Of a stretch of 64,000 nucleotides of DNA, positions 33,145-44,450 are shown in pieces. The notes under the pieces are model-generated. The model was not told the origin of the DNA and ran no database searches. It was given only the letters and a program-made list of their open reading frames with translations. A program made the translations under genes and the position numbers. The DNA is from Buxus sempervirens (lineage: Eukaryota > Streptophyta > Magnoliopsida > Buxales > Buxaceae), in the NCBI GenBank assembly GCA_947561395.2, contig OX387185.1:22449866-22513865 (forward strand), given 5' to 3'. Numbering within the stretch: the stretch's first letter is position 1; each line of letters starts with the position of its first letter.

Positions 33145-34949
33145 ATGGCTTCCCCTACGCCGCTTTCTCCTGCCGTTGAATCTCCTCCTGCAAGACAACC
33201 TGTTAGATCAAAATCTCCTAATCTCACCAGGTATAACATTGTGGACTCATTCTATGACAGGTGGGTTAACTCCATGACCCTTGATGAGGAGATTCGCTGG
33301 GGTTCCATCCACTTAGGGCATATCCTACACCTCCCTAAAATTCCCTTTAAGTGGGAAATTATTGAAGCTTTGATTGGACACTGGTTCCTGAACTAAATCT
33401 TTTTCGGTTTGATGATAAAGAGATGACTCCTACCATAGAAGAAATTGAAACCATCCTTGGCCTTAGATTTTCTGAAAAAGTTGTGAACCCACCCCTAAAG
33501 CTTAGTTATAAAAAAGAGGCTTCCACTTTCTTGGGTATAGGGAAGAAGGACCTAGGAAATTCTGATGCACTATTGACCTTGTCCAAGACCTTTTTGACTG
33601 AAAAACTTCTGAGGAGTGAAGACAAGGACTCCAGGTTTAATGCTTTGACTTTGGTAGTGGTCAATCAGCTGCTTTTGCCACGGGGTGATGACCAGGTTGA
33701 CTTGGCTCTCATCTCAGTCATCTGCCAGGTTAGGGAACATGAGAGATTGGCCCCTATGATCCTAGCAGAGATATACCAGGCCCTTACTGACTGCTATTTT
33801 AGGAAGAAGAAGCGCTTCCTTGCCTGCGCCCCTATCCTACAGGTAAAAAATATACATATATTTTTTTTCTTTTCTTCTTCTTTTTTTTTTCTTTCTTCTT
33901 CTTCTCTTTTTCTTTTTCTTCCTCTTCTTTTTTTTTCTTTTCCTTCTCTCTCTTTTTTTTCCTTTTTTTTTCTTTCTTTTTTTCTTTCTTTTTTCTTTTT
34001 TTCTTCTTCTTTTTTTTTTTTTGGAAATAATTTGAAATATTCCCTATTTCTGCAGCTTTGGTTGCTTGACCATCTTAGCCAAGTTGAAGAAATAACTCGC
34101 CGCTTCTTTCCAAGATTGAAAGTTCCTGTTTTAATGAGCAATAGGGGATGTCCTAACATCCAAGGTGGCAAGCAAGGCTGGTTCACTTTCTTGGGTACTC
34201 TCCAGGATGATCAAGTGAGATGGCCCGGCACTTATCAGCCTACTCGAGAGACAGTGATCAGCTTTAGAGATAAAAACTTTCTGGTCCTAGCAGGCTTGAA
34301 ATCTGCTGTTCTCTATCTTCCTTTGAGGGTTCTTCGGCAGTTTAGAGCGATCCAGGGGATTATGATCCCTACTGGATATGAGAAGCTTTTAGGGCCACTT
34401 ACACCAGCCTCCATGGGGCTAACTGCTCAATTAATGAAAGAGTGGTCCTACGTCCGTTTTCTGCAGGGTCCTATCTTTTCAGAGTCCCATGTGAAGGACT
34501 ATCACTTCTGGATCAAAGAACAGGTGCAGAGTCATGCCCTAGTACCAGAGGATCCTCCTGCAGTTCTTCCTCCTACCTATGAAGATATTCTGGAGTCAGA
34601 AAGGGCAACCCATAAGCGGCTTCAACAAATATGGGTACGGGAGGCTCAAGAACTTAGGATAAAAGTTCTTGTTCTGGAGAGGAAGCTTGAAGAGTAGAAG
34701 TTTGGCCGCATTGCCATGGAGAAGAAACTTGAAGAACAAAGGTAGGCTCGTCGCTTTGAAGTCCGAGTGATGCGGAAGAAGTATCAGGATTCCTTGGCCG
34801 ACCTTAGGGCGTTGAAGATCAAGCTTTCTTTTTCAGATGAGGTCATCTCCTTTTTGAGTGATCCTGATGCAGAGGGTGCTTCTGGAATCATTGCAACTCA
34901 GGCAGCTAGGATTAGGGAGCTTGAGGAGCAGTTAGGGAGTAGGGATTAG
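33145..34949 (+). pseudogene. Antisense DUF7745-type gene, two exons, with one frameshift and two stops
   Basis: Starts MASPTPLSPAVES at 33145. The order TRYNIVDSFYDRW, WEIIEALIGHW, FRFDDKEMTPTIEEIE, LLPRGDDQVDLALISV, LWLLDHL and LRQFRAIQG is that of DUF7745 proteins, plant proteins distantly like PMD and common in gypsy elements; their role is unknown. Intron 33843-34055 (213 bp) is very pyrimidine-rich, with CAG|GT and TGCAG borders. The C-terminus (34560-34949) is a Glu/Lys/Arg coiled coil. Damage: a 1-base loss near 33383 and in-frame TAGs at 34695 and 34743, both readable as former CAG codons. Convergent to gag-pol, 950 bp from its end. Same strand as the PMD gene, 470 bp downstream of it, with its own dyads and TATA box. 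Confidence 0.75.
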
Positions 34950-35899
34950 ATTCTTTTATCTCTTTTTTTTTAATTCATTTTTTTTTCATACTTTTATACA
35001 AAAGCAAACTCCATTAGTGGAAAGATATTAGATTTAATTCAAAAATAGGTTTTATATTATTGGCCTCAGAATTCTCAGATGCTTATAAAAACAGAAGTTT
35101 TATGAAAAAGTATTTGATTTCTCATCACTGGCCAAAGTATAGTTTTTTTTTTTTGAAAGCTGATCCAAAACACTTAATCACATATAATTAAAGGAATTAA
35201 AATCATGTTGAATAATGAAAAAGGTAGTCCAAGCAATAGGGAGAGACCAAATCTGTCTACCCCGTGACCTTTAGAATCATCCCCTAATGGTTTTACCTTC
35301 ATGATGGACCCTGCTAATCTGCTCAGTTTCCAGTGCTCATGCTGATTAAATTTAGACCACATGATCAACTCAACCTTTGATTTTTTTTATTTTTTATTTT
35401 TTTCTATTCTTTCTTTTTTTTCTTTTTGCCCTTGTTGTCCCTAGAGCCAATTACGGTTTTCACTAGGGTTGGCCTCTGCATTCCATCATCACCAATCTTA
35501 CTCTGAAAGTTGAATGAATATACTAAAATCACCGAGGTCTTAATAATAGAACGAAACAAAGGCTAGGCTCAGTTTATGAAAGAAAAGGTATTAAAGGCTC
35601 AAAATTTTTTAAGTGTGAAAAATGGGTCAACCGGACTTACAGTCATGGTAAATTCAATCCCATTCCCCTTCTTTTGTATTTGGCTTTCATTTGCCCCTAT
35701 TTTTTTCTTTTCTCTTTTTTTCTCTCATTCTTTTTGCCCCTATTGGCTTTGCCCTTATTGGCTTTGCCCCAGTATAAGACTGTAAGTCCAGTTTAGGTTT
35801 AACAAAAAAAGATGAACAAGCTCAAATTGGCTTGACTAGGGATGCAAATTTTGGGATATAAGGAACAATGGCCTCAGATCATTTCCTAGTAATATTCAT
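34950..35899. other. Spacer between the convergent DUF7745-type gene and pol
   Basis: T-rich and stop-rich; no gene seen. Several long T/C runs (for example about 35380-35430 and 35700-35760) could serve as 3' ends for transcripts from either strand. Confidence 0.5.
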
Positions 35900-36406
35900 T
35901 CATGGAAAATATCTCTTTACTGCATCAGAGTTAATTGGCTCAGGAAAATCCTTCCCATCCATTTCTGTTAAGATGAGAGCTCCCCTTGATAGGACCTTCT
36001 TAACCACATAAGGCCCTTCCCAATTTGGCTTGAATTTTCCACGAGGGTCTTCCAAAAAGGGTAAAATTTTCTTCAATACCAAATTCCCTTCTTGGAAAGT
36101 TCTGGGCTTTACCTTCTTATTGTAAGCCCTGGCCATCCTCTTCCGATACAATTGGCCATGACTAAGCGCCTTCAAACGCTTTTCTTCTATTAAATTGAGT
36201 TGATCATGCCTAGACTGTATCCATTCAGCTTCTTCTAATTCAGCTTCCATTAGCACTCTTAGTGAAGGTATTTCCACTTCCACTGGTAAAACGGCTTCCA
36301 TTCCATATACTAAGGAGTATGGGGTTGCCCCTGTAGAAGTTCGAATTGAGGTTCTGTAAGCATGTAGAGCAAGTGGCAGCATTTCATGCCAATCTTTAAA
36401 AATTAC
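35900..36406 (-). pseudogene. Integrase C-terminal part (element A), separated by a solo LTR
   Basis: Continues the integrase after the nested LTR: DWHEMLPLALHAYRTS, then GATPYSLVYGMEAVLPVEVE, ending with the C-terminal segment GPYVVKKVLSRGALILTEMDG and NSDAVKRYF, stop at 35900. This is the usual end of Tat/Ogre pol. The frame on both sides of the insertion matches once the 5-bp duplication is counted. No stops inside. Confidence 0.88.
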
Positions 36407-38220
36407 TGTGAGACATGGGAAAAAATCAAAATTATGATTTCCTCAATCATCACACGGGATTAATTTAACAAAGAGTCGTCACCATTCAATTTAGGTGTGA
36501 ATGGACACCAAAATATTAAATAAGCACAAAAGGCAATTTTAGGGTAAAAATAACCCTAAAAAAACCAGAGATGGGTAAGGGGATTAAGTTATGAACAGGG
36601 AAAGGTGTTAGGCACCCCTATTCATCCACACAAGGTGGTTGCCAGGCATTGTTCATGTTTTACAAATAAAAAAGGCTTGCTATAAAAATCAGGAAAAATC
36701 ACAAAAAAAGCAAAATTGTATGGTTTTTTCATATGAATAGTCTGATTGATCCAGGACTTTCAAACATGATCATACCATTCCTAGGGTTTCATGATCAAAA
36801 TAAAATTGAGATAAAATCAAACAAAATCAATTTAAAGTGAAAAATCCAAAAATCTGGCTTCAAGTCAAAATTCTAGAAATCTGGAAAAATATGATTTTTA
36901 TAAAATATTTCAAAATTGAACTTGAATAATCCAGGACATAGATAAAGCCCAAATTTCACATTAAATCTGAAAATCAAAACAAAAAATATCCACATTGATG
37001 AAAAACACCAAAAAGGGAGAATTTAGACCGTAAGGTCTTATCTCAAAAGTGAAAAACAATTTAAAAACCATATCATGAAACCCTAGGATTTATTTTTAGG
37101 CTTTTGGATTCAGATCTATCATATTGATCATGATAAATCCAAGATCCTAGCCTAAAATCACAAAAATCACGAAAACAGTGCTGTAGGTGCAAAAGTGGTA
37201 AAAATCCAAATTTTAGCAAAAAGTGGGGATCTCATGCTATAAACATCATAGATTCATGTTATTCATTCAGATATATCATAAAAAGCATTAAAACATGATC
37301 AGAATATTCAAAATAGCCACATCTCACAAATTAGAGCATATGGGGGTCTACCCTACGGATCCACCTGTTCCCCTTTTCCCCTAGTTCTCTCTTCACGTTT
37401 TACGGTTAGAGAGACTCTTGAGGTACTTAGAGATAGGTTTGGGTATACAAACACAATCATAAGCCTTATTCTATGAAAAAAAAAAGAAAAAACAGATATA
37501 GGGTTCTATTCTAGGGATCCACCTGTTCCCCTTTCCCCTAGTTCTCTCTTCACGTTTTACGGCTAGAGAGACTCTTGAGGTACTTAGAGACAAGTTTAGG
37601 AATACAAAAATAGATATGGCCTTATTCTACAGCAATAGAGATGATCCTATTACTTCTAGAATTGAAGACAGAAAATAAAAAGGGATAGGGGACTTACCTG
37701 GATTGAGCAGGCAGGCAGCAGGGATTCTTCTCTTGGAGTTCCTTGGAGTTCTTTGGACTTCAAAATTTCGTGGCCCTTAGCTTGAGGAAAGGCCCTCTAT
37801 TTATAGGCAAACACAAGGGTATGGTTGGTCCAAGGTTTGGCAAGATAGAGTTTCAGTTTGAGTTAAACACAAGATCATGCCAATCCTTTATCCACAAGGA
37901 TAAATGAGATAATTCGAACAGATAAATAAGAGAATTCGCTTATCCAAGAGAGATATTTGGGTGCAGATAAGGCTCAAAAATCAAAAAGGTAAAATTCGCA
38001 CAAAGACCCCCATGCCCGTATATATATTACGGTCGCGCCCTGCCCGTATTATTAATACGGGCACGCCGTAACCGTATATCAACTGCAGGTATGACCGGTC
38101 CGTAAACAAAATACGGTCGTGACCAGTTTGGCCAGATTTTACACTTTTTTGACCTGTTTCAAATCCCAATTAATATTTTCAATTATTTTCTCATTTTTAG
38201 TGCAATTTGGGGTGTCTACA
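36407..38220 (-). repeat. Solo LTR of the same superfamily inside the integrase
   Basis: 1814 bp, same ends as the LTRs of element A (minus TGTAGACACC..CTCACA), but clearly more diverged from them than they are from each other. Flanks ATTAC (36402-36406) and CTTAC (38221-38225) are a 5-bp target duplication with one change. The TATA box is at 37805-37798. Its U3 carries four dyads. It splits the integrase gene in the same orientation as its host. Confidence 0.88.
38014..38118. promoter_or_regulatory. Four 21-bp dyads in the nested solo LTR
   Basis: Starts at 38014, 38042, 38070 and 38098, exactly 28 bp apart. The second has perfect GCCCGTATT-type arms. Same consensus as element A, though the LTR body has diverged, so the motif is conserved beyond its surroundings. 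Confidence 0.72.
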
Positions 38221-38597
38221 CTTACTACCATCTTCTGAATGATCTTCTTTATATTCTTATTTGCTGCTTCTACTACCCCATTCATCTTTGGTCTATAAGG
38301 AGCTAACTTATGATGAGTTATCTGAAATTGTTCACACATCTTCTTCATGTCTTTGTTCTTAAGGTTTGAAGCATTGTCTGTTACTATGGCACTTGGCAAA
38401 CTGTAGCGACAAATGATATTGTGCTTCAAGAACTTAAGAACATGGCTACTCGTAATGTTTGCATAAGAAGCCGCTTCTACCCACTTGGTAAAATAATCGA
38501 TTGCTACGAGTATAAATCTATGTCCATTTGATGCCTTTGGAGAGATCATTCCAATGACATCTATACCCCACATAGAAAAAGGCCACGGAGATGTCAT
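38221..38597 (-). pseudogene. Integrase catalytic core (element A)
   Basis: The D-D-E core is readable: GIDVIG, then FILVAIDYFTKWVEA, VTDNASNL and the GVVEAANKNIKK segment with the catalytic Glu. Integrase inserts element DNA into the chromosome. The frame is broken from the preceding part by a 1-base loss near 38605 and ended downstream by the nested LTR at 38220. Confidence 0.9.
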
Positions 38598-39442
38598 ACT
38601 GTGTAATTCACTTGGGGTGCATTCTTGTTATCCGCGTACACTTGGCATAAATGACACCTTTTAACGTGTATATAGCAATCATGCTCCATAGTCGACCAGT
38701 AATATCCCAATTGCAGAATCTTCTTGGCAAGCATATGCCCATTCATATGGGGTCCACACACTCCTCCATGTACCGTTTCAACTATCCTTTCTGACTCAGT
38801 CTTTGCAACACATCTGAGTAGTATATCATTGTGTGATCTTTTGTACAACTGACCACCACTTAGTAAGAACTGTCCTGCCAGCCTCTGTATCGTTCTTTTC
38901 TCTGTAGAGGTGACATTTTCTGGCAAACTTTGATCATTTAGGAAGTTCTTAATGTCTTGAAACCATGGTACATCTTCTTCTGGGGTTTCTTCTAGAACAA
39001 GGCAGTAAGCTGGTTCATCTCTGACTTCAATTTCCAATGGTCTAATATCAACACCTTCTGGCATACTGACCATTGAAGCTAATGTTGCTAGAGCATCCGC
39101 AAACTGATTTTTGGCCCTTGGCATATAATTAAAGGAAATTCGAGTAAATTTATTGCTTATTTCTTCCAAATACTGGTGATAGGGGATCAATTTATGATCC
39201 TTGGTTTTCCATTCACCAGTTGTTTGGAAGATGATAAGACTCGAATCCCCATATAAGCCAAGTTCCTCCACTTCATGGTCTAAGGCAGCTTGCAACCCAA
39301 TTATGCATGCTTCATACTCTGCTATATTTTTCGTGTATTGGAACCTTAGCTTCACTGCGATCGGGATATGTGCCCCATCTGGCTTGATCAGAACAGCCCC
39401 TATTCCATTTCCATTCATATTGGCGGCCCCATCAAAAAACAT
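38594..39442 (-). pseudogene. Second RNase H (archaeal-type) and H2C2 zinc finger of integrase
   Basis: The first half has the RNase H acidic residues in MFFDGAAN, IAEYEACIIGL, GLYGDSSLII and NQFADALATLAS. This is the additional RNase H (aRNH) characteristic of Tat-lineage elements, separate from the RNase H that directly follows RT. The second half has the integrase H2C2 finger (VHGGVCGPHMNGH ... DCYIHVKRCHLCQ). It joins integrase by a frameshift near 38605. Confidence 0.88.
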
Positions 39443-39769
39443 TTGACATGAGCTTTCACCTTCTTCCTCTTCAGCAAACAGGATTGCCTCATCAGGGAAG
39501 TTGGTCTTTAAGGGTTGGTATTCTGGTAAAGGGTGCGCAGCTAAGTGATCTGCTATGGCTTGACCCTTAATGGCCTTCTATGTGATATAGGTGAGGTCAA
39601 ATTCAGAGAGTAACAACTGCCACTTTGCTGTTCTGCCAGTTAAAGCTGGTTTCTCAAATAGATACTTCAAAGGGTCCATTCGGGATATCAATAAGGTGGA
39701 ATGACTAAGGAAATAATGCCTCAGTCTTTGAGTTGCCCACACTAAGCACAACAAGTCTTTTCTAGAGGG
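39443..39769 (-). pseudogene. First RNase H, C-terminal half, with frameshift and stop
   Basis: After CCA in the RT frame a 1-base loss (near 39744) shifts the frame; the other frame continues LVWATQRLRHYFLS and later a KWQLLLSEFDLTYIT segment, as expected for RNase H next to RT in gypsy elements. A TAG at 39580-39578 interrupts it (probable former CAG). A variable linker to the second RNase H follows, with an acidic EEEEGE stretch. Confidence 0.75.
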
Positions 39770-40896
39770 GAATATTTTGCTTCATATTCTGTAAATTTCT
39801 TACTCAGGTAGTAAATCGCCCTCTCCTTTCTGCCTGTATCGTCATGCTGTCCTAAGACACACCCCATGGACGTCTCTAAAACAGACAAGTATAAAATCAA
39901 TAGTCTTCCTGGAGTGGGTGGTACTAGCACAGGTGGATTCAATAAATACTCCTTTATTGTGTCAAAGGCTTCTTGGCAATCATCATTCCAGACTGTCGGG
40001 TTATTCTTCCTTAGAAGCTTGAAAATTGGTTCATAGATAGCGGTGAGCTGTGCTATGAACCGGCTTATGTATTGAATCCTTCCAAGAAAACCACGAACTT
40101 CCTTCTCCGTTCTAGGTGATGGCATTTCAATGATTGCTCTGGCTTTAGCTGGGTCAATCTCAATTCCCTTCCTGCTTACTATAAAGCCCAATAACTTTCC
40201 TGATGTAGCCCCAAAGACACATTTTGCAGGGTTAAGCCTTAGACTGTATTTTCTGAGCTGGTCAAACACCTTCTTCAAGTTGATTAAGTGGTCTTCTTCT
40301 TTACATGATTTGGCTATCATATCATCCACATAAACCTCCATCTCCTTATGGATCATATCATGGAATAAGGCTGTCATGGCCCTCTGGTAGGTTGCCCCAG
40401 CATTCTTAAGTCCAAATGGCATGACAGAGTAGTGGAATGTACCCCATGGTGTAATGAAGGCTGTTTTCTCTTGATCTTCCTTAGCCATCTTAATTTGATT
40501 GTATCCAGAAAGCCCGTCCATGAATGAGAACAAGCTATGTACAGCGGTGTTATCCACCAAGATGTCTATGTGTGGAAGTGGAAAATCATCCTTTGGACTT
40601 GCCTTATTCAAGTCTCTGTAATCTACGCACATTCTGACCTTTCCATCCTTCTTTGGTGCTGGCACTATATTTGCAAGCCATTCAGGGTACGTAGAGACTG
40701 CTAAGAATCCGGCTTGGAATTGCTTAACCACTTCATCTTTGACCTTTAGAGTCCATTCTGGTTTCAACCTTCTCAGTTTCTGCTTAACTGGCTTGGCATC
40801 TGGTAGAATGGGTAGCCTGTGCACCACCATATCTGTGTCTAACCCCGGCATATCCCGATACGACCATGCAAACACATCATCATAATTAGCCAAGAA
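39742..40896 (-). pseudogene. Reverse transcriptase (element A)
   Basis: Complete RT order: YPEWLANIVPAPKKDGK, MCVDYRDLNKASPKD, FSFMDGLSGYNQI, TPWGTFHYSVMPFGLKNAGA, the catalytic YVDD at about 40335, then LGFIVSRKGIEIDP, the thumb region and the start of RNase H. It makes DNA from the element RNA. It is in the same frame as the protease part and separated from it only by TGA at 40899-40897, probably a former CGA. No intron borders are needed to join the two, unlike typical Ogre elements. Confidence 0.93.
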
Positions 40897-43800
40897 TCAT
40901 ATCATTTCTTCCCGCTGTACCTCAGATAAACATACCCCAATATTCACTATTTTTGGGTCATCTTCGGTCCCTAGGTTTATTGATATGGTCTCTTCAATAT
41001 TGGGTTGGACCCCCTTTTCATGACGCTCTAATTGATATGTGATTTCTTTTGGAACGTCGTCTTCTTCGTCCTCGGTCTCTTCTTCAACCCCCATTAGGTC
41101 AAAGTCGAGCTCAAGGTCGAAGTCGTACTCATCCTGATCCAATTCCGTTAGCTTATATGGTTCATAAATTGTTTGGACCTTTTTGAAAACTTTATCTTTT
41201 CTAGAAAAAATTGAAAAATCTTTTTGTGTTTTTTGAGAGCCTTCTACAAAATCTTTCCCTGAAGACGAAGGCTCATTAAAACCTTCAGGAAAAGGGCATT
41301 CCACTAATGGAGTTTTTTTTTTGGAAGCCATGTCTGTTTGCCAAGCAAACGCGGCTTCAAAAGTAAGAGGAGTTTCCTCCCAATTATTCAGAATAAGAGA
41401 ATCTGGGGCAGGGATACAAGCCTGCTCCTCAAGCTCAGGGTCTGCATCAGAGATCACCAGTACTGGGTGAGTTGCTTCGCCTGCTTCTCTTGTAGGGCTG
41501 GTCCCAGATGGAACTTCTACTGCAGCCCAATCAATAAAGGGTAGCTCCTCTGCTACTTCTTCTTGGTTGCCTTCTGTCATGGCAAAAAATGCTCCAATGT
41601 CCTCTGAAAAGTCCTGCTTTTGTTCTGTATGTGGCCCCGGCCCACCCAATGCTTGTGGAGGTGGAGGTGGAACATATGGTTGCACGGTTGAGGTCTTGGG
41701 TTTCTGGAATGGGTTGACATTGTAGTATGGAGGTTTGGACTGATCCTCAGGAGGAGACAGTTGAATCATGTGAGAAAGCTTTGGAAAAGTTTCCCTGATA
41801 TGAGGGAATTTCATGGTTTCTATTTGCCCCTGTCTTCTCCATTTCCTTGGCTTGGACCCCAATCCTGCTCTGTGAACCATCTTCTTAACCTGTACTGGTT
41901 CTATCCTTCCTTGTAGGTTAACCCCCAGACCTTTTCCAAGGTGAAAATGGTACTTTTCTAGCACATTTTTGACCATTTTTTCAGCACAGGTCAATTTTCC
42001 TTCTTTTTCCTGATACCCCCCAGGTATATAATTCACAGCTTCAAATTGAAAAGAGTGAAATGTCATCTTATCAGCAGTCATTTCCATGTTAATACAGGGT
42101 ACATCAGGGGACCACATGGGGGGAACCAAATTTTCGGCTAGGACAGTAATCACCTTTTGCCCTCTGATATATTTGACTCTTTGGTGGAGGGTAGATGGTA
42201 TGGCCCTAGCTGTATGAATCCACGGCCTTCCTAGGAGTAGGTTGAAGGCTGCAGGTATATCCATCACCTCAAATGTGATGTGAAAAATATACGGTCCAAT
42301 TGTGACCAGCAGTTCAACCTCCCCTGGGGAGTGCGTTTTAGAGCTGTCAAATGCTCTTATGATTCTCCCATTTTGCTTTATTTTGTTTCGCTCCAAATTG
42401 AGCTTAATAAAGGTTACTAATGGGCAGACATTGAGGGCTGACCCATTATCAATCAAGACCCGGGCTATCATGCAACCCTTACTGAGTACAGCTATGTGCA
42501 ATGGGTCTACATGATGGTACCCTGCTGGACTGATTTCAGTCTCAGAAAAAGTTATAACATTGTGGGATAAAATTTGACCAACCATCCGGCCTAGTTGGTC
42601 TGGTTCAATATTTTTAGGCACATGGGCCCCCTGGAGTATCCTTAACAAGGAGTCCCTATGTTTTTCAGAATTTAACAATAGGCCCAGTATTGAGATCTGG
42701 GCAGGGACTTTGTTCAATTGCTCGACAACATTGAACTCACTCTTTTTTATTATCTTCATGAGGTCAGCAGCCTCACTGTTAGTTACCTGAGGGGCATCAT
42801 CCTCTATCTTGGCCTTTCCTTTATTTTTTTCTTCTTCCTTCTCCTTTTCTGTTTCCTTTTGTTTTTCTTCCACCCTTACACATTTTCCTGACCTCATCAT
42901 AAGGTTCACTTCTTCCTTGCTTTCAGCTGTAGGGCATGTAGTGGTAAAAGCTTCACTGTAGTTCCATGGTACAGCCGATTCAAAGTAGGAAGGCTTGGGG
43001 ACATTTATCACCAAAGGAGGAAGTTTAGACTTGGATGCGGAAGTCTGGGTAAATGGAACATTAATAACCAGAGGTGGAAGTTGCTTTGATGGAGGAACAT
43101 TAACAACCAAAGGTGGAAGTTGTTTTGATTGAGGGGTTGTAGAAGTGACTGATGCACTAAGGGGGTCACAGTTTATGCCCAATGGTGGTTTAGCTTGAAT
43201 GGGTGGAGTAAAAGTGGATGGATTGTAATTAATGACCAAAGGTGGCTTAGCGATGTTCATCTGGGCCATGAGGGATGAGACTTGGTCCAAAGATGAGCTA
43301 ATGTTCTTTGCAGCACTATCATTCCCCTTTGAAATCACATTTACTTCTTTGTCTTCATTTCTCCTGTCAAAATATACTTTGACCGTTGTCCCTATGGGAG
43401 CAATTAATTGAGATGGGTCAAAGGTTATTTTGTCAGAAGAGATGACTCCTATGACATTAGATGGGCTTGCCCCGTGATGCTGGGGCAGTGGGTTTTGTCC
43501 AATATCTGTTTTTGGAGGATTGGGAGCCCCTGTATTGAAAGACAGGGTATTCTGGTCTAGTAAATCCTGAATGGCATGTTTCAAAGGCCAGCACTTGTCA
43601 ATAGGGTGCCCAGGTGCACCCATATGGTAATCACAAGTGGTGGAAGGGTCAAAATTTCTCCCCTTGGATGCATTCGGATTAGGTTCTCTTAAGGTGACAT
43701 ACCCTGCTTTCAATAAAGTGGGCAGCAATTGAGAAGGAGTCATTGGAATAGGGGTGAAAACCCTATTTCTCCTTGCTGCAAAATAGGCATCCTTTTCCTC

Positions 43801-44223
43801 CTTAGTAAAAACCCTTTTTTGGTCTGAAGGTGCTGCTGGAACATTAACCCTCATGGGGGCCGGGGTAGATGGAGCAGGTGGAGTAGGAAAATGAGCTGGT
43901 ATGTTGATTTGTATGGGCTTGTTAGGGCCAGATGGTGGCTGTACCATATTTACCTCACGCTCCTTCTTGTTCCCATTCTTTTTTATCCCGCTTCCTTTCT
44001 TCAGATTAGGCTCTTGCTGACTAACCATGGTAGAGTGGTCAATTATCTTACCTGACCTGATCCCGTCTTCTATTCGGTCAGCCACTTGAACCAAGGCAGC
44101 AAAATTAGTGGTGGTCTGACCCACCAGGTGGCTGTAGAATGGTTGACCCAAAGTGCTGATGAAAGTAGAAATCATTTCTATTCTAGCATGGGTTGCCTGA
44201 CCTAGGAGGCCATCTCCCTCCAC
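40897..44223 (-). pseudogene. gag C-terminal part, zinc knuckle, aspartic protease and G-patch-like region
   Basis: An open frame of 1108 codons without a stop. At about residues 196-210 is a variant knuckle, C-x2-H-x5-H-x4-C (CDYHMGAPGHPIDKC). At about 586 is the protease active site VLIDNGSALNVCP, and near 661 LLGRPWIH. Next is a G-patch-like segment (GLGVNLQGRIEP ... GLGSKP), usual in Ogre polyproteins. Between knuckle and protease is a Pro/Lys-rich region with three copies of a PPLVINVP motif. The end is acidic (EEETEDEEDDVP) and leads into RT. The first codons belong to gag, entered by a frameshift. Confidence 0.9.
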
Positions 44224-44450
44224 CTCTTAGCATATTGCCTTACAGTCTCATCCCTTCCTTTGCTCATTCTCATGACGTCGTACCTGTCTGGCACGATCTC
44301 TGAATTGAACCGGTATTGAGCCAGGAAGGCATCGGCTAGGTCCTTCCATCTTTTGATCTTTCCATGGTCGAGAGTGGCGAACCATCTTAATGCGGTTCCA
44401 GTTAGGCTCCTTTGGAAAAGTTGGATCAAGATACCCTCATCCTGCCCGAA
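44202..44450 (-). pseudogene. gag core (Retrotrans_gag domain)
   Basis: IQLFQRSLTGTALRWFATLD, WKDLADAFLAQYRFN and SKGRDETVRQYAKRWREMA form the standard gypsy gag core that packs element RNA into particles. It follows the N-terminal part in frame after a TAG at 44453-44451. It ends at another TAG (44204-44202), followed by a 1-base loss; the next frame picks up EMISTFISTLGQPFY. Confidence 0.9.

Noticed and set aside
33794-34186. Minus-strand Lys/Glu-rich reading frame
   Set aside because: It is the complement of the pyrimidine-rich intron and neighbouring exon of the DUF7745-type gene; low-complexity by-product.
28109-35900. env-like gene between pol and the 3' LTR
   Set aside because: No sense-strand frame with signal peptide or membrane segment; the region is filled by the two antisense genes.
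40897-40899. Programmed readthrough or recoding between protease and RT
   Set aside because: A single TGA that fits a CGA decay, in a polyprotein with several other frameshifts and stops; nothing suggests a recoding signal.
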